Assembly (NCBI GenBank): GCA_003552985.1
Contig: PUPD01000292.1
Location: 1-46,355 of the forward strand
Reading direction: 5' to 3'
Length of the DNA stretch: 46,355 nt
Source of the DNA: Spirochaetaceae bacterium
Lineage (GTDB): Bacteria; Spirochaetota; Spirochaetia; DSM-27196; SLAA01
The notes beneath the pieces are model-generated. The model made no database searches. It was not told where the DNA came from and was given only the letters and a program-made list of their open reading frames with translations. Shown here piece by piece: positions 1 through 7,900 of this stretch; the first letter of the stretch is position 1; each line of letters opens with the position of its first letter. Position numbers and translations under genes: made by a program.

Positions 1-62
1 CATTAATACAGGCTATCGTCTTCATGATACTTAGTATGCTTATCGGCGCCGGTGTGAGTGGA

Positions 63-91
63 TTGAGTTTATCACGCCAAATCGTTACGCT
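63..91 (+). promoter_or_regulatory. Candidate sigma-70 promoter of xseA
   Basis: A -35 box TTGAGT (63-68) and a -10 box TACGCT (86-91) are separated by 17 nt. The -10 ends only 7 nt before the ATG at 99, so the transcript would start at or next to the start codon. No Shine-Dalgarno sequence lies before this ATG. The same arrangement recurs at six other genes in the window. Confidence 0.45.
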
Positions 92-98
92 GCAATTT

Positions 99-1310
99 AT
101 GGCGCCGAAGGCCTATACAGTCAGCGAGCTTACCCAGCTGATCAAGACCACCCTGGAAACCCAGGTGGGGGATGTAACGCTCGAGGGCGAGATCTCCAAC
201 TTCCGCGCCTCCGGCGCCGGCCACCTCTACTTCACCCTCAAAGACGAAGACGCGATGATCTCGGCGGTGATGTTCCGCGGACGCGCGGCCGCCCTCGCCT
301 TTGACCCGGAGGACGGGCAGCTCGTACGGGTCGAAGGAACGGTAACAGTTTACGCTAAACGCGGCAACTATCAGGTTATTGTCGAGCGCATGCAGCTCGC
401 GGGAGCCGGGCGCATCCTCGCCATACTCGAGGAGCGCAAACGGCGTCTGGCCGCCGAGGGGCTGTTCGACCCCGAGCGTAAGCAGAGCCTGCCGCTACTG
501 CCGCAGCGCATCGCGGTCGTCACTTCGCCGACCGGGGCCGCGATCAGGGATATTCTCCAGGTTCTAGGGCGCCGCAACTCAGGGCTCCACCTGGTGATCG
601 TGCCGACCGCGGTTCAGGGCGACACCGCGGCCGCCCAGATCACGACCCAGATTCAGCGCGCCGACCGCCATCGCCTCGGAGACGTCATCATCGTAACCCG
701 CGGCGGTGGCTCCCTCGAAGACCTGCTGCCGTTTTCCGAAGAGTCTGTGGTACGGGCGGTGGCCGCCTGCCGCACGCCGGTGATCTCGGCCGTCGGGCAT
801 GAGGTCGATATCGCGTTGTGCGACTACGCCGCCGATCACCGCGCGCCGACGCCGTCGGCTGCAGCCGAGACGGTGAGCGCTCCGCGGGAGGAGCTCTACC
901 AACGCGTCATGAGCCTTGGGCACGAGATCGCGCGCAGTTTTCTCCACCGCCGGCGGCACGCGCGTGACCTCGTCAAACGCTTCCACACCGATAACCTCCT
1001 GCGCGAGTTCCGCTTCCTGGTACAGCCATATCAGCTGCGCCTCGACGACGCCAAGGAGGAGTTGGTGCGCGAGACCAGAAGCCGCCTGGAACGCACCCGC
1101 CACCGCCTTGAGCTCGCTTGTCGACACGTTGAGGCTGTATCCCCGCTTGAGATTATGCAGCGCGGGTTCTCGATCGTGCAGTCGCAGCGAAGCGGCGCGG
1201 TCGTCACAAACTCGGCCGTTCTCGAGCCGGATGAGGCGTTGAGAATTCGATTCGCACAAGGCGCCGTCAGGGCGCGTACCGAGGAGCAGCTATCCGATGA
1301 AGAGCTTTGA
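99..1310 (+). CDS. xseA: Exodeoxyribonuclease VII large subunit
   Basis: Large subunit of exonuclease VII, which degrades single-stranded DNA to oligonucleotides together with XseB. The N-terminal OB-fold (about residues 8-105) contains YTVSELTQLIK and GHLYFTLKD. The exonuclease domain follows, with IAVVTSPTGAAIRDI, VTRGGGSLEDLLPF and SAVGHEVDIALCD, then a coiled-coil-rich C-terminus. The length of 403 aa is normal. The frame is open upstream to 24, but homology begins at MAPKAYTVSEL and a promoter ends 7 nt before the ATG at 99, so 99 is preferred. The 3' end overlaps xseB by 14 nt. Confidence 0.95.
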   Translation: MAPKAYTVSELTQLIKTTLETQVGDVTLEGEISNFRASGAGHLYFTLKDEDAMISAVMFRGRAAALAFDPEDGQLVRVEGTVTVYAKRGNYQVIVERMQLAGAGRILAILEERKRRLAAEGLFDPERKQSLPLLPQRIAVVTSPTGAAIRDILQVLGRRNSGLHLVIVPTAVQGDTAAAQITTQIQRADRHRLGDVIIVTRGGGSLEDLLPFSEESVVRAVAACRTPVISAVGHEVDIALCDYAADHRAPTPSAAAETVSAPREELYQRVMSLGHEIARSFLHRRRHARDLVKRFHTDNLLREFRFLVQPYQLRLDDAKEELVRETRSRLERTRHRLELACRHVEAVSPLEIMQRGFSIVQSQRSGAVVTNSAVLEPDEALRIRFAQGAVRARTEEQLSDEEL

Positions 1311-1575
1311 GGAACGTCTCGAGGAACTGGAACAGGTCGGCGAACGCATCCGCGAAGGGAAGATATCGCTCGACGAAGCGGTCAAGGAGTTTGAACGCGG
1401 AATCAGGCTCGCGAAGAGCCTGGAGAAGGACCTCGCGCGCATTGAGCGCCGCGTGGAGGTGCTCGTCAACGAGCCCGACGAGCCCGGGGAAAAACCGGTT
1501 CTGGAGCTGTTTCCCGAGCTTTCGGAGGCCCCCGGAGCACAGCCCGAGAACGATCGACAGACACGGGAAGACTGA
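1297..1575 (+). CDS. xseB: Exodeoxyribonuclease VII small subunit
   Basis: Small helical subunit of exonuclease VII. The pattern FEERLEELEQVGERIREG, followed by SLDEAVKEFERGIRLAK, is the usual XseB signature of two antiparallel helices. It has 92 aa, slightly longer than the usual 70-85 because of a polar C-terminal tail. The start codon lies inside the end of xseA (14-nt overlap), implying translational coupling and balanced subunit production. Confidence 0.93.
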   Translation: MKSFEERLEELEQVGERIREGKISLDEAVKEFERGIRLAKSLEKDLARIERRVEVLVNEPDEPGEKPVLELFPELSEAPGAQPENDRQTRED

Positions 1576-1580
1576 GGTAG

Positions 1581-1628
1581 GTCGGCCCGCGCCGACGGCT
1601 CACGCCCGTCCGTCCGCCCGTCCGTCCG
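1581..1628. repeat. Intergenic hairpin and 12-bp tandem repeat
   Basis: The gap between the convergent genes xseB and the DUF192 gene holds a GC hairpin (GTCGGC 1581-1586, loop CCGC, GCCGAC 1591-1596) and then two perfect tandem copies of CCCGTCCGTCCG (1605-1616 and 1617-1628). There is no T-run, so it is not a typical intrinsic terminator, although it sits where a bidirectional terminator would be expected. Confidence 0.4.
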
Positions 1629-1680
1629 CGCGCCGGCAGGCCACCCGGAAGGGCAGCTCAATCGGGTGCGGCAGCCGTGC

Positions 1681-2169
1681 TTATTCCGGTTCGGGGAGAT
1701 CGTCGGGCAGCTCCACCCGATCGCCGTGCCCGATCCCGAGATCCTCCAACTCGCCCTGGTTTACCTCAAGCGCGTACCGCGCCGGTTCGCTCGACGGCAC
1801 CGAGGCCCGCGAAAAGGGCCTGAGCTCGTGGAGCTCAAAGATGACGCCGTCCTCGTCGATATAGGCAAGAGTTAGCGGGATCGCAGTGTTCGCCATCCAA
1901 AACGCCCGGTAATCGGTATCCGGAAAGATGAACAGCATGCCGTGCCGCTCAGGAAGCTCCGACCGGTACATCAGCCCGCGACGGCGCGTCTGGGGCGTTG
2001 CAGCAAGCTCAACCGTAAACCGATGATCGCCGACCAGAATTTGGCGCTCCGGCAGTTCGGCCGCCAGCTGAACCGGCCGCGCCGGCACGCCCAGTATCGC
2101 CACGGCCGCGACCAAGGGGAGAATTGCCTGCAGTGAGCGGCGCAATCTAAAACAGCTCAAGAAACTCAT
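1681..2169 (-). CDS. DUF192 family exported protein
   Basis: Small exported protein of the DUF192 family, which has no settled function. After a basic start and a hydrophobic segment (about residues 10-28) comes the family core: FTVELAATPQTRRRGLMYR, GMLFIFP, RAFWMANTAIPLTLAYID, then YALEVNQGELEDLGIGHGD. The start at ATG 2169 puts the basic and hydrophobic segments at the N-terminus; an in-frame upstream codon at 2226 lies deep inside the preceding gene. The 23-nt overlap with that gene indicates co-transcription. Confidence 0.8.
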   Translation of the reverse strand: MSFLSCFRLRRSLQAILPLVAAVAILGVPARPVQLAAELPERQILVGDHRFTVELAATPQTRRRGLMYRSELPERHGMLFIFPDTDYRAFWMANTAIPLTLAYIDEDGVIFELHELRPFSRASVPSSEPARYALEVNQGELEDLGIGHGDRVELPDDLPEPE

Positions 2170-2788
2170 CCCGCAATTGACGCCGAATAGTATCACGGAC
2201 ACCCGCCTCGCGTCTGCGCTCCTCAAAGACCAGCAGATCGAGGTATCTGACCGTAAGCGGGCGCTCCAAACTGATTCTGACCGCGTCGTCCTCCCAGATC
2301 ATCTGTTGCGGATCAAGGCGATCCGGCTCACCGTAGCGTTCGCGAAGTGTGGTATACATCGTGAAGTAATCAAGCCGGCCTCGATTGAGATTGAGCGTGA
2401 TCGTGAAAAGACGATCCTCGTGAAACTGAAATACTGCGTGCTCGACAAACGGGCCACCCCGGGTTTCGACCAGATGCTGTTCCTCTCGCGGAACCAGAGA
2501 GACCTCCGGGTCACCACGGTACTGGAAACTTGGATCGGTCAGTAACCGCTGTTTGAGCTCCTCCAGCTCCAGGCCGAGGACCAAATTGCCGAAACCGCGC
2601 GGCAGGCGGCGCTCGAGCACTTCTTCCAGCGGCGAAAGCTCATCCAGCGGCTGCGGTTGCTGCGCCACCACCTGATACAGACCGAAGGGGCCTGCCGCCA
2701 GCAGCGCCACAACCACGAGCTGCGGCAGTGAAATCGGCATACTGCGCCGTCGCCCCTGCGTCCTGCGCTTCGACCTTGATTCGCACAT
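2147..2788 (-). CDS. Exported protein of unknown function
   Basis: A 213-aa protein whose family I do not recognise. A basic N-terminus leads into a hydrophobic segment (about residues 20-42, LPQLVVVALLAAGPFGLYQV), a signal peptide or membrane anchor. The remainder is charged, with alternating beta-like segments (AVFQFHEDRLFTITLNLNRG) and a phrase TTLRERYGEPDRLD that resembles periplasmic proteins tracking small substrates. ATG 2788 has a weak GGAAGG before it and a -10-like TATAAA on the minus strand at 2814-2809. ATG 2740, just before the hydrophobic segment, is the alternative. It is co-transcribed with the DUF192 gene and divergent from the PEGA gene. Confidence 0.7.
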   Translation of the reverse strand: MCESRSKRRTQGRRRSMPISLPQLVVVALLAAGPFGLYQVVAQQPQPLDELSPLEEVLERRLPRGFGNLVLGLELEELKQRLLTDPSFQYRGDPEVSLVPREEQHLVETRGGPFVEHAVFQFHEDRLFTITLNLNRGRLDYFTMYTTLRERYGEPDRLDPQQMIWEDDAVRISLERPLTVRYLDLLVFEERRREAGVRDTIRRQLRDEFLELF

Positions 2789-2830
2789 GTGCCCTTCCGT
2801 CTTCGCCCTTTATAACAGTATCGGCCGTTG

Positions 2831-2839
2831 TGCTATAGT
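2831..2839 (+). promoter_or_regulatory. Extended -10 promoter of the PEGA gene
   Basis: TGCTATAGT is an extended -10 (TGn followed by TATAGT, 2834-2839). No convincing -35 is visible, as is common for extended -10 promoters. The box ends 7 nt before ATG 2847 and no Shine-Dalgarno is present, so a leaderless or nearly leaderless mRNA is predicted. A minus-strand -10-like TATAAA (2814-2809) for the divergent gene lies close by. Confidence 0.45.
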
Positions 2840-2846
2840 AATACAT

Positions 2847-4529
2847 ATGCGTACTGCGCTCATAGTGTTGCTGCTGGCGGTCGTCTTTCCGGTGTTCGAG
2901 ACAATCGTCGCAAGCGAAATCAGCGTTCAGATCGAGCCCGGACTTTCGACCCTGTTCATCGACCCGGAGGACACCCCCCGCGCGGCAGCGCGCATCAGCG
3001 TCCGTGACCGCTCGTCCACCACGCGCAACCTGGACATCAGAACCATGCCTCAGAGCGCCCAGGTCTATGTCAACCAGGAGTACATTGGACGCGGCCCGGT
3101 TCGCCTTGAGAACCTCGAGTCCGGAACCTATCGAATTCGGGTCTCCCAGTCCGGCTACTATACGGCGCGCTATACGATCGTGCTTGACGATCCGCGCACC
3201 GCCGTGATCGAGATCGATCTGCGGCGCGTGACCGGTTACCTCTCGCTGTCCTCCAACCGTCCCAACACACAGTTCCTGATCGACGGAGAGCCGGCTGAGT
3301 CTCACTTGGTTGAGCTTCCGGTCGGCACCTATACCCTGCGGGCACGCAAGTTCGGATACCGTGATGCCGAACGTCGGATCCAAGTCAGCGAAAACGCGAC
3401 CACAAGGGTGAGTGCTGAGCTGAGTGAGGCACCGTTCGAGGTACGCCGGTTGAGACTGAGCCGTACACGGCTCAACCCGGCCAATCCCGGCGTTCTCGGC
3501 AGAGTCCAGGCCTCTTTTGAAGCGACCAATGTCGGCACTGCTCTGTTGGAGGTGATCGATGAGGACGACGAGGTTGTGTGGCGCCACCGATTTCCCGAGT
3601 TCGACCGGCGGGACAACTCGGTGACCTGGGCCGGAGTGGATCAGGAAGACCGGCCGGTTCCCGACGGTGCCTATCGACTCAGGCTTACCGGAAGACATCC
3701 GGACGGCACTGAGGCCAATCAGGAGGAGACGCGTCTGCGGGTAGACAGCACGCAGACGATCCGGTACCGCAGCACCTGGAGCGGAGCTCCGGGCCTGTTA
3801 TACGCCGGCAACACCGAGGTCCTCCCGGCGCGGGCGTTTCAGTTCTCCAGTATCGTGCTCGGCCATCGCCGATGGCTTGACGACACATCACGCGCCAGAA
3901 TACCGGTGCAGGCCGCCCTGCGGGTAGGCCTGCCTCTGCAGTTCGAGCTTGGAGCGCAGGCGACTGCCTTTGCGCACGACGAGTTTGAGCGCAACTACAT
4001 CAGCGGCGGAGCCTATCTGCGTAAGCGGTTTAGTCTGCGAGACGATCAGCGGCTGACCGCGGCGCTGACGTTGTCCGGAACAGGACAGAGCTATCCGGAG
4101 GACTCACGCAACCGCGCACCGGATACCGCTACCAACCCTGCCGGCTTCCGCCTCTCGGCGCCGTTTGAGTTGCGGCTCGAGGCGCTCCGCATGGTTCTGG
4201 CGCCTGAGCTCGCGGTTTCGCCGGCGCGGCCGGATTACGATGACGCCCCGCCCGGTGACAGGGACGCCGATCTTGGCGCCTGGGGCTACCTACGGGGCGG
4301 GGTGTATCTCGACCTCGGCGCGTTCCAGACCGGAGCCTCGGTCGCGCTGCGCTCCGAGCCCTTCGATACCGGAGCGCTGCGTCTTGATACTCCGCTGGCT
4401 GCAGGACTGGAGGCTCATGTCATGGTGCCGCGCACGCAGATCGTTCTGTCGGCGTTCGGCGGGGGCGAGTTTGCCGCCCCGGACGATTACTATCTGTTCG
4501 GCGGGTTAGGGCTTGGGATAGTGCACTAA
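2847..4529 (+). CDS. PEGA-domain envelope protein with beta-rich C-terminus
   Basis: Predicted cell-envelope protein of 560 aa. It has a signal peptide (residues 1-23), then two PEGA-type repeats (about 52-105 and 125-190; AQVYVNQEYIGRGPVRLENL and QFLIDGEPAESHLVELPVG). A FlgD-like Ig module follows (about 215-310; RPVPDGAYRLRLTGRHPDG). The C-terminal 230 residues alternate hydrophobic and polar residues like an outer-membrane beta-barrel, but the last residue is His rather than an aromatic. The start at 2847 is chosen for the signal peptide and the promoter just upstream. Its stop overlaps that of the convergent zinc-ribbon gene by 4 nt. Function unknown; PEGA modules are usually surface-associated. 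Confidence 0.8.
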   Translation: MRTALIVLLLAVVFPVFETIVASEISVQIEPGLSTLFIDPEDTPRAAARISVRDRSSTTRNLDIRTMPQSAQVYVNQEYIGRGPVRLENLESGTYRIRVSQSGYYTARYTIVLDDPRTAVIEIDLRRVTGYLSLSSNRPNTQFLIDGEPAESHLVELPVGTYTLRARKFGYRDAERRIQVSENATTRVSAELSEAPFEVRRLRLSRTRLNPANPGVLGRVQASFEATNVGTALLEVIDEDDEVVWRHRFPEFDRRDNSVTWAGVDQEDRPVPDGAYRLRLTGRHPDGTEANQEETRLRVDSTQTIRYRSTWSGAPGLLYAGNTEVLPARAFQFSSIVLGHRRWLDDTSRARIPVQAALRVGLPLQFELGAQATAFAHDEFERNYISGGAYLRKRFSLRDDQRLTAALTLSGTGQSYPEDSRNRAPDTATNPAGFRLSAPFELRLEALRMVLAPELAVSPARPDYDDAPPGDRDADLGAWGYLRGGVYLDLGAFQTGASVALRSEPFDTGALRLDTPLAAGLEAHVMVPRTQIVLSAFGGGEFAAPDDYYLFGGLGLGIVH

Positions 4530-4912
4530 AGGTGAATGTAGATCGCCACCAGCACGAGAAACGCAAGGCCCAGGATCGACATCGTAAGCGCGAACAGCCA
4601 GCCGGGACGCTCCGGGCGTTTTCGTTGCCGATATCGTACGTGTTGGAGCGCCTGGGAGCGATTGCCGGGCGAGCTTCCCGGCGAACGCGGCAGATCGATG
4701 ACCTCGAACTGCCGATCAGGCATGCTCTCGCCGGTGTAGCCGCAATTGGGACAGCCGGCGAGGAAGAGCTGCACCTCCCCGCTGAACTCGCATATCGGAC
4801 ACTTGACCGCGGAAAAGAACCGGCCGCAGTGTGGACAAACCCGGGCGCTGGGGCCTACCGTCTTCCCGCAGTTCTCGCAATAGAAGCTCACACTGTTCGC
4901 CATGCCGTTCAC
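4526..4912 (-). CDS. Zinc-ribbon protein with C-terminal membrane anchor
   Basis: A 128-aa protein with four zinc-knuckle pairs: CENCG, CPHCG, CPIC and CPNCG, forming two zinc ribbons in the first 60 residues. A basic Arg/Pro linker follows, then one C-terminal transmembrane helix (about 105-126, FALTMSILGLAFLVLVAIYI). The ribbons are probably cytoplasmic. It begins with GTG at 4912, whose last bases overlap the upstream TGA (GTGA), indicating coupling to the sensor phosphatase gene; ATG 4903 is an alternative. The tight coupling suggests a function linked to that phosphatase, but nothing in the sequence shows what it is. Confidence 0.8.
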   Translation of the reverse strand: MNGMANSVSFYCENCGKTVGPSARVCPHCGRFFSAVKCPICEFSGEVQLFLAGCPNCGYTGESMPDRQFEVIDLPRSPGSSPGNRSQALQHVRYRQRKRPERPGWLFALTMSILGLAFLVLVAIYIHL

Positions 4913-7900
4913 TTGCGCCGGATCGCCAGCATAGTCAGGTCATCGTACTGTTCGTCTTCCACCAGATGCGTGTATTCGTTGTAGAGCGAGCTCGCATCGC
5001 TCTCAGGTCTCGCATTACTGAAGAACAGGTTGTACTCCTCGAAATGCGCTTTGAGGAAGTCGTCGATCTTCTTGTCCACAGCCACGCGTTGGTCCCGTCC
5101 GGCGCTTGGGTCGCGGTAGAGGCGGAACACCTTCTCCACCGCCATCAGCGCCAGCGTGGTGTTGCTCGCGGTCGGCTCACAGTCGCTGAAATCGAAGGTC
5201 AGCACCTCGTCCGGATCAGGGCTGTACACCCGCTCGAGCGTATAGCGTCCACCAACCTGCACGGCGGCGACGATATCGTGAATACGGGTGAGAGACAGCT
5301 CCTCATCGCCAACCCCCTCTTCGTCGGTAATTGCCTGATAGTTCGGTCCGCGGAAGGAGCGTTTGGCCTCTTCCACGCCGTCGGTGAAGAACAGCGCAAG
5401 ATCGCCGTGCTCAAGCGTGATGCTGATTTCGGGAAAGCCGTTCGGCGCCATGCTGCTTGGAAAGACGCCTGCCGCCGGCGTTTCGGGCATCGACATCTGG
5501 ACCATCCGTCCGCGCGCACGCTTGTACACGTGCAGTTGATTATCGCCTGCGTTGCAGAGAATCATCTTGCCGGTCGCGGCGTTGTAGAGCCCCACGGTCA
5601 AGGCGGCAAACCGGCCCTTGAAGCCGCGCTCTTCAAGCAGGTCATTGATGCGATACACGAGTTTGCTGAGCCGCAGTCCATGCGTCTTCAGCGACCAATC
5701 GCTGAAGAAATCGAGAAAGATCGTCGCTACCTCGACCATGATCAAAGCTGCCGGCACGCCCTTGCCGGCAACATCACATTTGATCAATCCGTAGTGCTGT
5801 TCGTCGAGCTTGCGATAGTCGAAATAGTCTCCTGAAACCCCCTTGGCGCCTTCGTAGTAGCCGAACACCTCAACCTCAGGCAGGTCCTGATAGCCGGTCG
5901 TCATCTTCTGCCCCGAGCTCGTCACATCAAGCGGAATGAACATCTTCTGAACTTCCTTACCCACCGTGAGGTCTTTGCTCGTCTGTGCCGCCTTCACGAG
6001 CCCCTGCGTCATTGAGTTCACCGTGTCGGCCAAGAGCGAAAGCTCGTCCCGGGTACGCACGTTGATCAAATGGTTGTACAGTTTCTCCTTGTCCTCGGTG
6101 TCGCGGATCACCTCCACGCCCTGCACCAGCCGGTTAATCGGAATAACGACGATCGTGGCGAGAATCATTGCGCCGATTACCCCGGCGACCATCGCGCCCA
6201 CCGCCACAATGACGGTGCTGATAATCAGATCACGTGTCGTAGCATCGATCTCCTGCAGGATCAGGTCGGTGGCGACTCCCAGCCGCACCATGCCGCGATA
6301 GTAGCGCGCTTCCTCCGGAACCTCGCCGACCACCCGGAACAGCACCGGTTTATAGAAGATGTACTCGGTGGTCTCCCGGCTCAGGTCGGCGGCGTCGAAC
6401 TCGGGATAGCTGTGAATGCCTCGTGCAACCTCGGCAAGCACCTCGCTCACCCGGCTTTCGAGCTCACCGCGGATTTCGTCGATCTCCTCCAGCTCCGCTT
6501 GCGCTTCCGGCGTATCCATCAATACCAGCTCGCTGATACGGTCGGTGAACTCGTCGATCTGGCGCGGCGTGTTGCCGAGCTCTTCGCGAGCACGCTCGTT
6601 GATCTCCTGCTCGAGCTCCGGAATACGTTCCGATACCGGATCCTCGAGCCGCGACTGACCGAACGGCTGAAACTCCCCGGTATTGATCTCCGGAAGAATC
6701 CTGCGTCCGGCAACCGCTTCGCTGTACTCATCGGTCCCGATTGTCTCGATCGCCGGGTCGTTCGTCGACCAGATATAGTCGAAGTTGGTTGCATCGTCGC
6801 CTCGTCCGGTAACGGTGAGATAGAGCACCTCGTCCATCACCTCAGTCTGGCGGGTCAACTGCGCGAGCTCGATGATGTTGTCCTGTGGACTATCCAGAAG
6901 CTGACCCGACTGGGTGACGAGGCTTTCCAGAAGCACCTCCACGCGCTGCTCCAGGCCGCGTGCGAGTGTGCGCTCCTGACGCTCCAACGCGGTGGAGCCG
7001 AGAAAAAAGGCTACCAACACAACGACCGCAACCACGAGAAGCACAACGAAAAACGCGAACTTAATCCGCAGCCCTACTCCGCGTCTCTTCATCTTCTTGA
7101 TCCTCTCCAGCTTCTGCTGCGACGGCAACGGCTTGCCGGCCAACAGCGCCTTGACTTCCATCTCTAAGAGCCGGGACTCGGCGATCAATCCCGCGACCCG
7201 GGTACCGGAAAACGCCACCACCAGTGCCAAAAGCAACGCCGCACCGGCCATCATGACTTCTGAGGGCGCCAGTCCGAACCGCGCGCGGGGGTCGGCTGCG
7301 AAACGCGGCACGTAGCGCACCGTGTAATTGCCGAAACTGATATGCCCGCTCTCCTCAAACGCAAGGCTCCGCGGCGCAAAATGCACGCCCCGCTGCGAGT
7401 GCCGCAACCCAATCTGGTACTCCCCGGTCCGCACGCGCTCGATCAGGACGTCGCTGATGCGTTGATCGCTTTCCAGTGCGAACTGGCCATCCTCGGCACG
7501 GAAGACATAGTCGTACGGTTCGCTGCCTTCACGGTCGAGGATCACCTCCTCGATCTGTCCTTCAGCCATGAACCCGCGGCCGAGAATCTGCAGGCTGTAG
7601 CGGCCGAAAAGATCCCGGCTACTGGAAATGTTCCAGATCTCGGTGGTCGGGATGAACTTGTTGGTTCGGAACACCAGCGTTCTCGGCTCACCTATGTTGC
7701 CGACATCGTCGATTGGCCTTACGCTCAGCGCGTACAGCCCGTCGTCGATATTGCGACGCGCAATACGCGGCTCACGCGTCAGCACCGTCTCAGGCGGCAC
7801 CGGCACGTCCAGCTCCTCCGGAGCAATTTCGAGCTCAGGGCCGCCCATGCGTGTAAGCGAAACGGAGTACCCATCAATGTGATCGTCATCCGGTGGTTCC

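Noticed and set aside
2640-3698. Long open frame on the minus strand opposite the PEGA gene
   Set aside because: High-GC shadow of the PEGA gene and the start of the neighbouring gene. No ribosome binding site or recognisable domain, and it is antisense to well supported genes.
4526-4530. Missing terminator between convergent PEGA and zinc-ribbon genes as sign of frameshift
   Set aside because: Both stops are clean and overlap by 4 nt; both proteins have plausible C-termini, so this is simply compact packing.
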